Origin: Methanobrevibacter ruminantium
GTDB lineage: Archaea; Methanobacteriota; Methanobacteria; Methanobacteriales; Methanobacteriaceae
Assembly: GCA_004553595.1 (NCBI GenBank)
Contig: SFKZ01000013.1
Coordinates: forward strand, 1-64,000
Length of the DNA stretch: 64,000 nucleotides
Reading direction: 5' to 3'
Position 1 is the stretch's first letter; the number at the start of each line of letters is the position of its first letter. Position numbers and translations under genes: made by a program. Shown here in pieces: positions 17,701 to 27,353 of this stretch. The notes beneath the pieces were generated by a model. That model saw nothing but the letters and a program-made list of their open reading frames with translations, was not told the origin of the DNA and did no database searches.

Positions 17701-18537
17701 CTAAATTAGACTGTCATAAAGCTGTTTCATTCTTAAGGCATCTTGGTCAATTAATGGAGTTTCACAAATAATCGTTGCTTTCCAATCGTTTTCAATCAGA
17801 TTCAAAAGCAAATCCTTAATGTGTGGACCATACTCATCATCTTCAGCTAAAGTATGGTGCTTCTTTTCACCCTTGTCAGTATACTCAATTGTAGTGAAAT
17901 GACAATGCAATCTATCAATGTCCAGATTGTCTTCGAGTTTTGAAAATATGCAATTATAATCCTCTTTTTTATTTAAGATTCCTCTTCCCCTTGCATGAAC
18001 ATGAGCAAAGTCAATTGTAGGCTCAAAGTGGTCAAAACTGGCACACATTTCTATGATTTCATCAATGTTTCCTAATTGAGAACGTTTTCCAGTTGTCTCC
18101 GGCGCAAAGGTAAAGTTTTCTATCCCTTCCTCTTCACATCTTTCAAGGAGTCTTGTGTAAGTCTTTTTAGCTAAATCCATACAGGTTTCAGGTTTTCTGC
18201 CTGAATAAAATCCAGGATGGAATACAAGCCTATATGCTCCCATGAATTCTCCGACTTTAGCAGATTGGGTCAATCTATCTATTGTGCTTTCTATTTTTTC
18301 TTCCTCTTTAGAACAGACATTCACATAATAAGGACAATGCATAGACATTAAAACTCCATTCTCTTCTGCAGATTCCCTAAGTTTAAGTGCAGAGGATTCT
18401 CCAATTCTAACACCATAAGTGGACTGGTATTCAAATGCATATAATCCTAAAGGCCCTAAAAATTCCGGAGACTTATGTGCTTTTCCATTGAATTCTATTG
18501 GTTTTCCAGCTGGACCAAAAATAACCTTATCTTTCAT
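17701..18537 (-). CDS. Endonuclease IV-like TIM-barrel protein
   Basis: 278 residues from ATG 18537. The fold is xylose-isomerase/AP-endonuclease-2 type: SMHCPYYVNVCS, RLVFHPGFYSGRKPE, FAPETTGKRSQLGN and PTIDFAHVHARGRG carry the His, Glu and Asp residues that bind three zincs in endonuclease IV, and DRLHCHFTTIEY and ICETPL complete the set. Endonuclease IV cuts at abasic sites; whether this archaeal branch has that activity is not shown. It lies between the AAA ATPase gene and gap on the same strand. My recollection of the Methanothermobacter genome is of the same order, which would support a conserved cluster. Confidence 0.83.
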   Translation of the reverse strand: MKDKVIFGPAGKPIEFNGKAHKSPEFLGPLGLYAFEYQSTYGVRIGESSALKLRESAEENGVLMSMHCPYYVNVCSKEEEKIESTIDRLTQSAKVGEFMGAYRLVFHPGFYSGRKPETCMDLAKKTYTRLLERCEEEGIENFTFAPETTGKRSQLGNIDEIIEMCASFDHFEPTIDFAHVHARGRGILNKKEDYNCIFSKLEDNLDIDRLHCHFTTIEYTDKGEKKHHTLAEDDEYGPHIKDLLLNLIENDWKATIICETPLIDQDALRMKQLYDSLI

Positions 18538-18709
18538 AAAAACACCACAACGAATTAAAAAATGATAAAATATAAAAAAATGAAATTAAACCAATTAAAT
18601 AGAAATTAAACAAATTAAATTGAAATTAAAAATTTTATGATTTAGAAAAAAAGTAAGAAAATTAAATAGAAAAATCTATTTAATTAATCATATCTGAAAT
18701 TATGTTGAT

Positions 18710-19726
18710 TTATAAAATTCCCATAGCTTTGTTGGTTTTAGCAATGGATTTTTCATTGTCAGATTCCATTTCCAACATTGCACGGATAGCATCTATGTTT
18801 TCAGGCACTACATCGGATTCTTGGTGTACTGCTTGCATGTAGAACAATTCATTGCCAACAACGTTAATGGATTCTTTCCATACAGGAATCTCATATAAAT
18901 CGTTTCTGCTTCTTCCTAAATCTTTAGCATATTCCATAAGTGCTGCAGTTGAGTCAAGGCCAGCAGCCGCTTCAACCACCATAACTCTGGAACGTTTTTC
19001 AAGTACATCGATAACTTCATCATTAGTTACTTCATTGCCAATTTCAACCATTAGGTTGTGTTGGTGCATTAAAGTGGTAGGTACAAGTAAAGCCATTGTA
19101 GTAACGTCGATGCCTTTCATTACAGTCTGTACATCAGGACCATGGTGAGAAGGCACTTTTGGAGGGTTAGGAACAATAGCGTTAATAGGACCTTTTTTGA
19201 TTTCAGAAGGGTCAGATCCTCTTCTAACCATTACAGCACGAACTTTTTTAATGTCAACTAATGGATTAAGAGTGTGTAAGGTACGGGTTAAACCGGTAGT
19301 GTTACAGGACACTACTCTTGCATAGTCTGCACCATATGAATCATCATAGTTAGAAAATGAGTTGAAGGATAATCCAGTTAATTCATGGTCTTCTCCACCT
19401 TGGTAAATAGCTTTTACACCTGCTTTTTTATACATTTCAAGGTTTTGAGGTCCGATGTTACCAGGAGTACAGTCAACTACAATGTCTGCTTCTTGAACCA
19501 TGTCTTCAACAGTACCTGCAATTTCAATTCCTGCTTCTTTAAAGAGACCTTCCCTTTCAGGAATTCCGATGTATAAAGGATATCCTTTTTCTTCTACAGC
19601 GGTTTTTGCTTCAAAGTTTGGTCTGGTCTTACTTACACCAATGATTTTCATATCATCTTGAGCAGCTACAGCATCAGCCACTCTTTTACCTATAGTTCCA
19701 AATCCATTAATAGCTACAGATTTCAT
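18710..19726 (-). CDS. gap: Archaeal-type glyceraldehyde-3-phosphate dehydrogenase
   Basis: 338 residues from ATG 19726 after AAGGAAG. The N-terminal nucleotide-binding motif is NGFGTIGKR (residues 7-15). Catalytic Cys141 lies in VVSCNTTGLTRTL. The segment HHGPDVQTVMKG and the C-terminal PVWKESINVVGNELFYMQAVHQESDVVPENID are typical of the archaeal phosphorylating enzyme, which accepts NADP or NAD and works mainly in gluconeogenesis in methanogens. The length is normal. It is the first gene of a minus-strand run with the endonuclease IV-like protein and AAA ATPase. Confidence 0.95.
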   Translation of the reverse strand: MKSVAINGFGTIGKRVADAVAAQDDMKIIGVSKTRPNFEAKTAVEEKGYPLYIGIPEREGLFKEAGIEIAGTVEDMVQEADIVVDCTPGNIGPQNLEMYKKAGVKAIYQGGEDHELTGLSFNSFSNYDDSYGADYARVVSCNTTGLTRTLHTLNPLVDIKKVRAVMVRRGSDPSEIKKGPINAIVPNPPKVPSHHGPDVQTVMKGIDVTTMALLVPTTLMHQHNLMVEIGNEVTNDEVIDVLEKRSRVMVVEAAAGLDSTAALMEYAKDLGRSRNDLYEIPVWKESINVVGNELFYMQAVHQESDVVPENIDAIRAMLEMESDNEKSIAKTNKAMGIL

Positions 19727-19876
19727 TTTTAAACTTCCTTTATGAAATTAAATTTATATAAACTCATTAAATTCAATAAATATATAATTTAATTTTTATT
19801 ATTTAATCTATATATAATTTAATATTTAATCTAAAAAATATGGCTTAAAACAAGAAAATAAGTGATATCTTTTGTT

Positions 19877-20417
19877 TTATTCTAATAAAACTATGCCATA
19901 GCAGAAATAACTATTGTTTTCTTCATCTATTCCTAGAATGTCATAGCCATTATTTTCAATAGTCTTATGAATGTCAACACAACAAGCTTCACCAGATGGA
20001 CTGGCCTCAGTGGGATACTTGCATTTCTTCAAATTACATTCCGCCTCTTTGAATTGCAAACCATACAAGGACCTGCACCCATACCAAAAACCTTATAATA
20101 ACCAAAATGAGCACAGCAATTCTCGATATCAACTGATATTTTAGAGATTCCTCCAATATCATCTTCAATTGAAGCCAAACTGATTTCAAATAAAATGGCA
20201 GTTTCATATGAATTTACCATACCAATAAATTCCTCTGCTTTTGGAGTATAAGGTGGACATACAAGTGTTTTACCGTAGTTAGGGCACCCTATTGACATTT
20301 TAATCTTGTCCATGGCTCAACCACAATAGTGCTTGTGTCGATATATTCAAATTTAAAACCTTTATAATCCTTTGTTAAATCCTCAATTTTCACTCTTAAT
20401 TCATCTAAATCAATCAT
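19877..20417 (-). pseudogene. DUF2284 metal-binding protein, broken by two frameshifts
   Basis: Three consecutive minus-strand frames together make one DUF2284-like protein. Segment 1 starts at ATG 20417 and reads to VEPWTRLKCQ, then meets TAG at 20291-20289. Segment 2, in another frame, continues with GCPNYGKTLVCPPYTPKAEEF and ends after GAGPCMVCNSK. Segment 3, in the third frame, continues with KEAECNLKKCKYPTEASPSGEACCVDIHKT and stops at 19877. The joined order C..GCPxYG..xxCPPYTP...GAGPCxxC...C..P....PSxEACCVDI is the family's cysteine pattern. One missing base near 20290 and one indel near 20040-20060 explain the breaks. Either a recent pseudogene or sequencing error; two events favour decay. 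Confidence 0.82.
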
Positions 20418-20505
20418 AAAATCACTCCAAATTATAAACATCCTCATTAAGTTTATTTAAATAAATTTTGAATTGTATCATTAATAAAAATTTTTTAAAT
20501 TTATA

Positions 20506-20650
20506 AATTAAAAAAGTAAAAGCAAAATGAAATAAGTTTAGAAACAATTAAAAATAAATAAAAAATTTAAAAATTAAAAAAGTAAAAGCAAAATGAAATA
20601 AGTTTAGAAACAATTAAAAATAAATAAAAAATTTAAAAATTAAAAAAGAA
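20506..20650. repeat. 66-base tandem repeat, about 2.2 copies
   Basis: Two identical 66-base units at 20506-20571 and 20572-20637, plus the first 13 bases of a third. Each unit contains AAGTAAAAGCAAAATGAAAT. It is noncoding and purine-rich on the plus strand. It lies between the DUF2284 pseudogene and the small membrane ORF. Confidence 0.85.
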
Positions 20651-20685
20651 AAAGAAGAAATAAAAGAGAGAAATAAGAGCGATAA

Positions 20686-20725
<40 letters not shown>

Positions 20726-20832
20726 TTATTGAAATAAAATCCATCCTTATTTGATTAAAATCATGTTTTTTGATTTGAATATCTTTTGATTTGATTTTTG
20801 AATTTTATCTCTTGATTTGATAATTTTTTCAT

Positions 20833-20970
20833 CTAATTTTTGAATTGAATTTTTGATCCTAAATCTGATTCATTAAACTTTCGATATATTATTCTAAATA
20901 ATTGATAAAAGATAAAGAAATAAAAGACTAAAATTAATACAACCCATGATAAACCTTTAAACATATCCAT
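20833..20970 (-). CDS. Candidate 45-residue single-pass membrane protein
   Basis: A short frame from ATG 20970 to TAG ending at 20833. It is supported by a strong ribosome binding site, GTGGAGGG, seven bases before the ATG, which is rare by chance in this AT-rich DNA. The protein begins MDMFKGLSWVV, has a continuous hydrophobic helix at about residues 8-27 (VVLILVFYFFIFY), then a basic stretch RIIYRK and a polar tail ending FKN. The positive-inside rule would place the C-terminus in the cytoplasm. It has no Cys or His metal motif. It lies downstream of the CsoR-family gene, and a copy of that gene's probable operator lies 99 bases before its start, so it may be the regulated target. Function unknown. 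Confidence 0.55.
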   Translation of the reverse strand: MDMFKGLSWVVLILVFYFFIFYQLFRIIYRKFNESDLGSKIQFKN

Positions 20971-21068
20971 TTATATCCCTCCACTTTTAAATAATAAATC
21001 ATGAACCTTTTTTAAGAAATTTTATAATTGATTTAACCAAAAACATAAACTTGAACTAAGATATAGGT

Positions 21069-21088
21069 ATACCCTTATAGGTATACCT
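21069..21088 (-). promoter_or_regulatory. CsoR-type operator copy 1, upstream of the small membrane ORF
   Basis: ATACCC, five bases, GGTATACCT. The same 20-base pattern occurs at 21431-21450. The inverted arms TATACC/GGTATA around a short spacer resemble CsoR/RcnR operators. It lies between the csoR-like gene and the small membrane ORF. A further GGTATACC at 21066-21073 overlaps it. Confidence 0.6.
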
Positions 21089-21121
21089 TTTTTTGAAAAA
21101 AATATAATGTACTAATAACCA

Positions 21122-21394
21122 TTATATTCTGGAATAATATTCTAAAATAGTAGCAACATCATTGATAGCTTCGTCACTTTCACCTGCTTCAATTGCATTT
21201 CTAATACAATGTTCAAGATGTCCTTCTACTATAATATGGCCTACTTTATGTAAAGCAGACTTAGAAGCATTTACTTGCATTAAAATATTTTCACAAGGAA
21301 TATCTTCTTCAATCATACGATCAATAGCGTTTAACTGTCCGATAATTTTATTAATTCTTCTGTGAAGATTATCTAAATCCATACATTGTTTCAT
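21122..21394 (-). CDS. CsoR-family metal- or thiol-responsive repressor
   Basis: 90 residues from ATG 21394. All-helical DUF156/CsoR/FrmR family: helix 1 with HRRINKIIGQLNAIDRMIEED, then PCENILMQVNASKSAL, then GHIIVEGHLEHCI. The ligand positions C34, H59 and C63 have the same spacing (25 and 4) as the Cu(I) ligands of mycobacterial CsoR, which favours copper or a persulfide over formaldehyde. The usual second-shell Tyr next to the first Cys is replaced by Pro33. These proteins bind DNA as tetramers and leave it when the effector binds. Two copies of one operator-like sequence flank the gene, pointing to autoregulation and control of the small membrane ORF. Confidence 0.88.
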   Translation of the reverse strand: MKQCMDLDNLHRRINKIIGQLNAIDRMIEEDIPCENILMQVNASKSALHKVGHIIVEGHLEHCIRNAIEAGESDEAINDVATILEYYSRI

Positions 21395-21430
21395 AATAAC
21401 ACCTTAAAATTTTTTTTGAAATATCCAAAT

Positions 21431-21450
21431 ATACCCATTGAGGTATACCT
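21431..21450 (-). promoter_or_regulatory. CsoR-type operator copy 2, upstream of the csoR-like gene
   Basis: ATACCC, five bases (ATTGA), GGTATACCT, 37 bases before the repressor's ATG. All 15 fixed bases match the copy at 21069-21088 while the spacer differs, as expected for a real protein-binding site. Confidence 0.65.
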
Positions 21451-21653
21451 AATGCTAATGTTGAACTTTCTAGTATATAAAGGTTTTGGAAAATATTGAA
21501 AAAAATAGTAAAAATCCAAATAAACAATAATAACAATGACAATAATAAATAAAAAAATCAGTGAAAACAGTTAATCTAAAGAAATTTAAAGAAATTTAAA
21601 GAAAATAAAAAGAATAAAAAAAGAAAAAATAAATTAATTAAAAAACTAATTTA

Positions 21654-22754
21654 TTATAATTGTCCAAATTGTCTTAATTTCTCTGGGAAATATGTATCTA
21701 CTACATATTCAAGACCATATTTGGAGAAAGATTGCTGTTCTGCTTTTTTACCAATCTTAAGCATTTTCTTAATCTCGGTTTGCCAGAACTCAGTTTGATA
21801 CCTTGGGTCTTTTGAAAGCTCTTTCAATCTCAATACATCGATATCTTTCAATGGGTCTGTTGGAAGATCATATTCAATGATATCACTTGCAGTTACTCCT
21901 AAGAACTTAGCATCAGGAGTAGCCAAATCATGATTAACGTGAGCTAACTTTGCACTTCCGGATATAATTACCTGTCCAATGTGGAATCCCCAAGGGTCTC
22001 CGTCGTTACAGATATATACAGGAAGGCCTAATTCTTCATTAACCCTTTTGATAAATCTTCTTGTTGCACGAGCTGCTTGACCTTTAAGACCTACAATCAA
22101 ACAATTGAATCTGTTATGAGCATCCTCTTGAACTAACCTATGGAACATCCCCATGGTTTCCACTGCAAGTACAAAGTCTGCGCCACAATCCAACAATTCA
22201 ACTTGGTCAATGGTTGGTGAAATGGTATAACCGGATTTACCTGCTCTTGCAGCATTGATTTCAAAATCACCATCAAGCAAGGTAATGTCTCCATAAACTG
22301 ATGCACCGTCTTCCTCAGGCATTAATCCTAAATCTTCACGAGTAGCACCTAATGCAACTTCCAAGTCCTCACCAACAATGTTGGATTCCTGTTGGTTATT
22401 GAATTCAATACCCCAACCTTCAGAGATATAATACATTTCCCTGATAGTTGCAGTTTTGTCTCTCAATACCAAATCCTTACAGAAGTTTGCAACATAAACC
22501 ATTTGTCCTAATTTTCTGATTTGCTTTACATTTCCAAGAGATCTTTTACCGAATCTGTCTCCAAGAATGTAATAACGTTTATCTGGGTCGTAAACAATGT
22601 TTCCAGTACCTCTAGAAGGAATTCTTAAGGTAGGTACTTTTTCCTTTTCAACATCCTCTATGATTTCTTGACCGAAAGCTTTGAGTTTATTGAAAGTGTA
22701 TTGTCTCCTTTGCTCTTTATGAGTATGTTTATGAGTAGTAGTTTCTTCAGCCAT
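21654..22754 (-). CDS. top6A: DNA topoisomerase VI subunit A
   Basis: 366 residues from ATG 22754. The ribosome binding site AGGAGG lies within the last codons of top6B, four bases separating the genes. Subunit A cuts both DNA strands. The Spo11-type catalytic tyrosine is in TIREMYYISEGWG (Y108 or Y109). The Toprim acidic motif is PVYICNDGDPWGFHI, with an upstream Glu in VETMG. The C-terminal segment TEFWQTEIKKMLKIGKKAEQQSFSKYGLEYVVDTYFPEKL is characteristic. It works with subunit B as a heterotetramer to relax supercoils and unlink chromosomes. Confidence 0.97.
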   Translation of the reverse strand: MAEETTTHKHTHKEQRRQYTFNKLKAFGQEIIEDVEKEKVPTLRIPSRGTGNIVYDPDKRYYILGDRFGKRSLGNVKQIRKLGQMVYVANFCKDLVLRDKTATIREMYYISEGWGIEFNNQQESNIVGEDLEVALGATREDLGLMPEEDGASVYGDITLLDGDFEINAARAGKSGYTISPTIDQVELLDCGADFVLAVETMGMFHRLVQEDAHNRFNCLIVGLKGQAARATRRFIKRVNEELGLPVYICNDGDPWGFHIGQVIISGSAKLAHVNHDLATPDAKFLGVTASDIIEYDLPTDPLKDIDVLRLKELSKDPRYQTEFWQTEIKKMLKIGKKAEQQSFSKYGLEYVVDTYFPEKLRQFGQL

Positions 22755-22758
22755 CTAA

Positions 22759-24537
22759 TCATTCCTCCTGGTCTTCTGAGTCAAACAATGTAGACTGTCC
22801 AGTTTTTTTAGATTTTTTCTTTTTAAGTTTCTCATCGTCCAATAATGCTTCATCTAAATCAGATTCTTGAACTCTGTCCTTACGGCTTGAATGTTCCTTG
22901 TCTACAACATGACCGAATTCATCAAGCTCTTCAAGTAATGAATCTACGTAGTCTTCCTCTTCTATCTCTTCTTCAACCTTTTCACCCATCAATTCTGCTA
23001 ATGCTCTTCTTGTAACTTTAGCAAGAACTGGTTTATAATCTGGAACACCAGTTTCAGCAAGTGATGCTGCCTCTTCAATGATAACAGGAACATAGTCTTC
23101 AAATATTTTAGATCTCATAGCTTTTTCCTTTTCCGCTTTTTTGGATCTGATATGCCTTTGAAGTTTTCTTGCTATTTTCATGGTAGCTTGTCTAATCTCA
23201 TGAACAATCTCAGGTTCCGGTGCAATACTTTGCTTACCAGTGGATAAGTAAGGAACTTGAGTGGAAATAATGTTTACAAACAAGGTGAGTGGAGTGTTAT
23301 CCAAGTCTCTGAGACCATATCTTCTCCAATCAATAGATTTCAATGCTTCTGTAATAGCACAGCTTCCTGCATCAAAAGTCAATGGGACTCTGTTTGCAAA
23401 TCTTAAGATTTCAGATTTTCTTTGTTCATTTACAATTCTACCAGCATCTCCACCATAAGCAATACCCGCTTCTACAATGAATGCTACACCACCTTTATAG
23501 GTAACAGGAGCTCTTGTAATTGTAGTGATGAATTCAGGTTTCAATATTAATTTCATACCTTTTTCGATTTGCTCTTCACCAATAGGAATAAGACCAGAAG
23601 TAGGAGGTGCCATGAATTTCATTTTTCCAAATGCTTCTACAATAGCTTCTGCTTCAGCCCAAGTCATGCTTTTTGGACGTTTTTTCATGTCAATACCAGT
23701 GATGTCCTGAAGCTCTTTGATCTTCTTGGAGGACATTCTTGATAAATTGGTAGTTAACATGCTTTTGAAGTTTCTCTTATCAGTGGTTTTTGCAATGTGA
23801 GTAATGTCATCTGCAGTAACACCTTTAGGGTGAGGCAATACTTCTTTAGGTAAGACTGGAACAATTTCTGCTGCTCTTTTAAAGATGTATTTATGACCTT
23901 TAGGATCCCTAAATGTAATTTTTGCATGAGGGTTAGCAATCATGGTTCTACGAATGTACTCAAATGCACCTTGTTCTGCTAATGAATAGGACACCTCTTT
24001 AAAATGAAGTTGGATACAAACACCAGTGCTTTCTGGAGTGAAATGTTCAGTTTTAATGATATCTCCAACGTTGTTTTTTACATCCATCTTAAATTCCATT
24101 TTAACTCCTTTGAGCTCACCATCCTCGTTCCATCCGGAAATTACATGAGTGGACTCACCAGTAGTCATCTGGGATAAAAGTACACAACCACTACAACCTA
24201 AACCTTGTTGTCCTCTTGATTGGATGTTTCTAAATTTGGAACCTGCAAACATCTGACAGTATACTTGAGTTACAAATTCCTCAGGAATACCTGGACCATT
24301 ATCTGAATGTCTTAAAAGATAATGCTCTTTTCCGAGTTGCTTCAAATCAATTCTAATTTCAGGCAAAATCCCTGCTTCTTCAGCAGCGTCAAAACTGTTT
24401 GTAATCAATTCGTGAAAAACAATGGTTAAAGATCTGATTTTGCCAGAAAATCCTAACATCTGTTTATTTTTTCTAAAGAACTCTGATGGAGTTAATTGGT
24501 CAAAATTCTCAAAGAGTTCTTGCGCTTGTTGAGACAA
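22759..24537 (-). CDS. top6B: DNA topoisomerase VI subunit B
   Basis: 592 residues starting at TTG 24537, preceded by AAGGAGG. GHKL ATPase motifs are present: N-box ELITNSFDAAEEAG, DNGPGIP, and the glycine-rich QGLGCSGC. The helix-two-turn-helix and transducer domains follow (residues about 230-470), with switch lysine in STGKQSIAPEPE. The C-terminal 100 residues are highly charged (EEEIEEEDYVDSLLEEL, then a Lys-rich run) and appear lineage-specific. It provides ATP-driven clamp closure for the A subunit and is translated just before it. Confidence 0.97.
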   Translation of the reverse strand: MSQQAQELFENFDQLTPSEFFRKNKQMLGFSGKIRSLTIVFHELITNSFDAAEEAGILPEIRIDLKQLGKEHYLLRHSDNGPGIPEEFVTQVYCQMFAGSKFRNIQSRGQQGLGCSGCVLLSQMTTGESTHVISGWNEDGELKGVKMEFKMDVKNNVGDIIKTEHFTPESTGVCIQLHFKEVSYSLAEQGAFEYIRRTMIANPHAKITFRDPKGHKYIFKRAAEIVPVLPKEVLPHPKGVTADDITHIAKTTDKRNFKSMLTTNLSRMSSKKIKELQDITGIDMKKRPKSMTWAEAEAIVEAFGKMKFMAPPTSGLIPIGEEQIEKGMKLILKPEFITTITRAPVTYKGGVAFIVEAGIAYGGDAGRIVNEQRKSEILRFANRVPLTFDAGSCAITEALKSIDWRRYGLRDLDNTPLTLFVNIISTQVPYLSTGKQSIAPEPEIVHEIRQATMKIARKLQRHIRSKKAEKEKAMRSKIFEDYVPVIIEEAASLAETGVPDYKPVLAKVTRRALAELMGEKVEEEIEEEDYVDSLLEELDEFGHVVDKEHSSRKDRVQESDLDEALLDDEKLKKKKSKKTGQSTLFDSEDQEE

Positions 24538-25288
24538 ATTAAACCTCCTTTACATAGTTTTTAATTAACATGGGAATTAATTAAACTAAAACATTAAATA
24601 ATTAAAGATTAATTAATCAATAATACTTAATTATTTAAAGTACTGAAATTTTCATAAAAATTTCCCTTAGAAAACATATGAGGATTTTTTATATGGTAAT
24701 GTAATCATAAATAGCATATATTTAATAAATATTTTATTAAAAATATACAAACATTATTTTTATGGAAAATTTTTATACAAAAATGAAAAAATTACTAAAA
24801 TTTTAGACAACCCCATAAGTAAAATATTTTAAAAGTATGTCAAAAATATAGTAAATATATCACTATATATACATATGTTGTTGAAAGTATATAAAAGTTT
24901 TTAATTACTATCAAAATTTTAATAAAAAAATCTTCACATAGCCTAAAAATTTAAGCTAAATATAATTAAATTACATCACATCAAAAAATATTGTTAAAAA
25001 TATTAAACCATACATATATCTCTAATGAAAAATAACAATTAATTAAGAAAATTGATTCGGACAAATAAAAACAATATCAATTTGCAAAAAATAAAATTAA
25101 TGAAAACAGATATTAGAAATAACTTTAGAAATAAAATTGATTTAAACTTAAGAAATCAAAAAATAGAAAAAATAGAAAAATAGTAGAAAGAAAAAAATAA
25201 AAAAATAAAAAATCAAGATATGATTGAATGCATAAAAAAAATAAAAAAAATAAAAAAAGTAAAAGAAAAAATTTCTAATCTAAGTTTA
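24538..25288. other. Long AT-rich intergenic region
   Basis: About 750 bases between the KH-protein gene and top6B, both on the minus strand. It holds the top6B promoter and the AAGGAGG of its ribosome binding site. I find no open frame with a ribosome binding site, no tRNA-like structure and no clear repeat; the side near 25150-25280 is rich in AAAAAATA runs. Confidence 0.55.
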
Positions 25289-25888
25289 TTAATCTAAGTC
25301 ATCACGGAATTGAATTTCATCTCTTTCAATTCCAACAACTTCCTTGAACTCTTTCATTTTACGTTCATTCTTCTTATTTTCTAAAAATGCATAGACAGAC
25401 TTATGTCTTGATCCATTGAGAATCATTTCAACTGCTTCCTTAGCAACCATCACATTTTGAAGTTCACCAATCAATGAAACAGTCTTTCCATAAATAGCCA
25501 TATCCACTTCAGCCATATCAACGATTATTTCTCTGGTTTTTCCATCTTTTCCAATTATCCTACCTTTGTATCTTGCCATAGCCTTTTTGGATTTTCCAAC
25601 ATACAAAGGCAATTTGATTATTTCCAAATAAGTATCATCTTTATTTAATTTTAATGCTACACGAGGATTGAATCCACGAGCAATAGCTTTTACAATATGA
25701 TTTGCTTTCCATACACCAAGAGGATCTTCCATATTTTCATTAGGATAAATAGCTACAGTGCATTCCTCACTATCAATATCCAAATGAGTATTGGTTGCAT
25801 TTTCAATTAATTGTTTGGTTTCTCCTTTTGTTCCAATTAAAGCACCTACTCTATCTGCAGGAACTCTAAGATAATCGGTTTCCGGCAA
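25289..25888 (-). CDS. KH-domain RNA-binding protein, archaeal Dim2/Pno1-like
   Basis: 199 residues. The frame extends upstream to a GTG at 25927 without a ribosome binding site, but GAGGTGA precedes TTG 25888, which gives the family-typical start (M)PETDYLRVPADRVGALIG; I chose that. Two KH domains are visible, one with GALIGTKGETKQLIE and one with GRIIGKDGKTREIIVDMAEVDM. This arrangement is that of archaeal Dim2/Pno1/Krr1-like proteins, which help assemble the small ribosomal subunit and process 16S rRNA. It follows rio1 and aIF1A genes in the same direction, a grouping common in archaea that links translation initiation and 30S maturation. Confidence 0.9.
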   Translation of the reverse strand: MPETDYLRVPADRVGALIGTKGETKQLIENATNTHLDIDSEECTVAIYPNENMEDPLGVWKANHIVKAIARGFNPRVALKLNKDDTYLEIIKLPLYVGKSKKAMARYKGRIIGKDGKTREIIVDMAEVDMAIYGKTVSLIGELQNVMVAKEAVEMILNGSRHKSVYAFLENKKNERKMKEFKEVVGIERDEIQFRDDLD

Positions 25889-26148
25889 TTTATTCACCTC
25901 TTTGATTTTTTTAATAAATTCATTCACAATTATATATTAAATATTTCAATTAAATTTAATAAATATTTTGTTAAATTAATCTTTTAATAGAATTGATATT
26001 TAAAATTAAAAAACACCCAAAATGGAAACCTAATTGGAACTTAAAAATATTTATTTAATATTAATAAAAAATAGGTTTCCTAAGAGCATTTGAAAACTAA
26101 TATTTATCAATTAGCCCATCTAAGAAAGTTAAGATAAGTTTTAATAAA

Positions 26149-26925
<777 letters not shown>

Positions 26926-27047
26926 AAAAACACCGTTTGAAAATTAGATAAAAATTTAGAAGTAGTTTAGAATAGAATATTTAAAAAATAAAGTAAAATT
27001 TGGGTAAAAAAAGAAAGATAAAAAAGTAAATCAGCAGATTTACTTAT

Positions 27048-27353
27048 TTACATAGTCAAATAGCCTTTTCTTTCAAGCCAGTTTGATTCAGTTCTTGTGT
27101 ATCTCCAAATTACATCAGCTTTTTGGTCTGATTGGAAATCCCATGGTTTTACAAGAACGACATCACCTTCACGTATCCAAATTCTCTTTTTCATTTTACC
27201 TGGAATACGTGTCATTCTGATATTACCATCAGCACATCTTACTTTAATTTTTCCATGACCCATAATTTGTTCTACTACTCCCGGAATTTCTCCTTTTCTA
27301 GGAGTACGTACTCTTCTGTATTCTTGTTGATCGTTATTTTGTGGTTTATTCAA
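27048..27353 (-). CDS. eif1A: Translation initiation factor aIF1A
   Basis: 101 residues starting at TTG 27353 with GGAGGAG upstream. The OB-fold is plain: GEIPGVVEQIMGHGKIKVRCADGNIRMTRIPGKMKKRIWIREGDVVLVKPWDFQSDQKADVIWRYTR carries all family hallmarks, with a basic N-terminal tail and a short C-terminal tail. aIF1A binds the A site of the 30S subunit and promotes initiator tRNA binding and start selection. It heads the aIF1A-rio1-KH cluster. Confidence 0.96.
   Translation of the reverse strand: MNKPQNNDQQEYRRVRTPRKGEIPGVVEQIMGHGKIKVRCADGNIRMTRIPGKMKKRIWIREGDVVLVKPWDFQSDQKADVIWRYTRTESNWLERKGYLTM

Noticed and set aside
19877..20313. Two separate small proteins in the DUF2284 region
   Set aside because: Their cysteine motifs join in order into one family member, and a third fragment lies upstream; one broken gene explains all.
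24538..25288. Possible RNA gene in a long gene-free stretch
   Set aside because: No tRNA arms, GC-rich segment or stable fold stands out; archaeal RNAs in AT-rich genomes normally appear as GC-rich islands.
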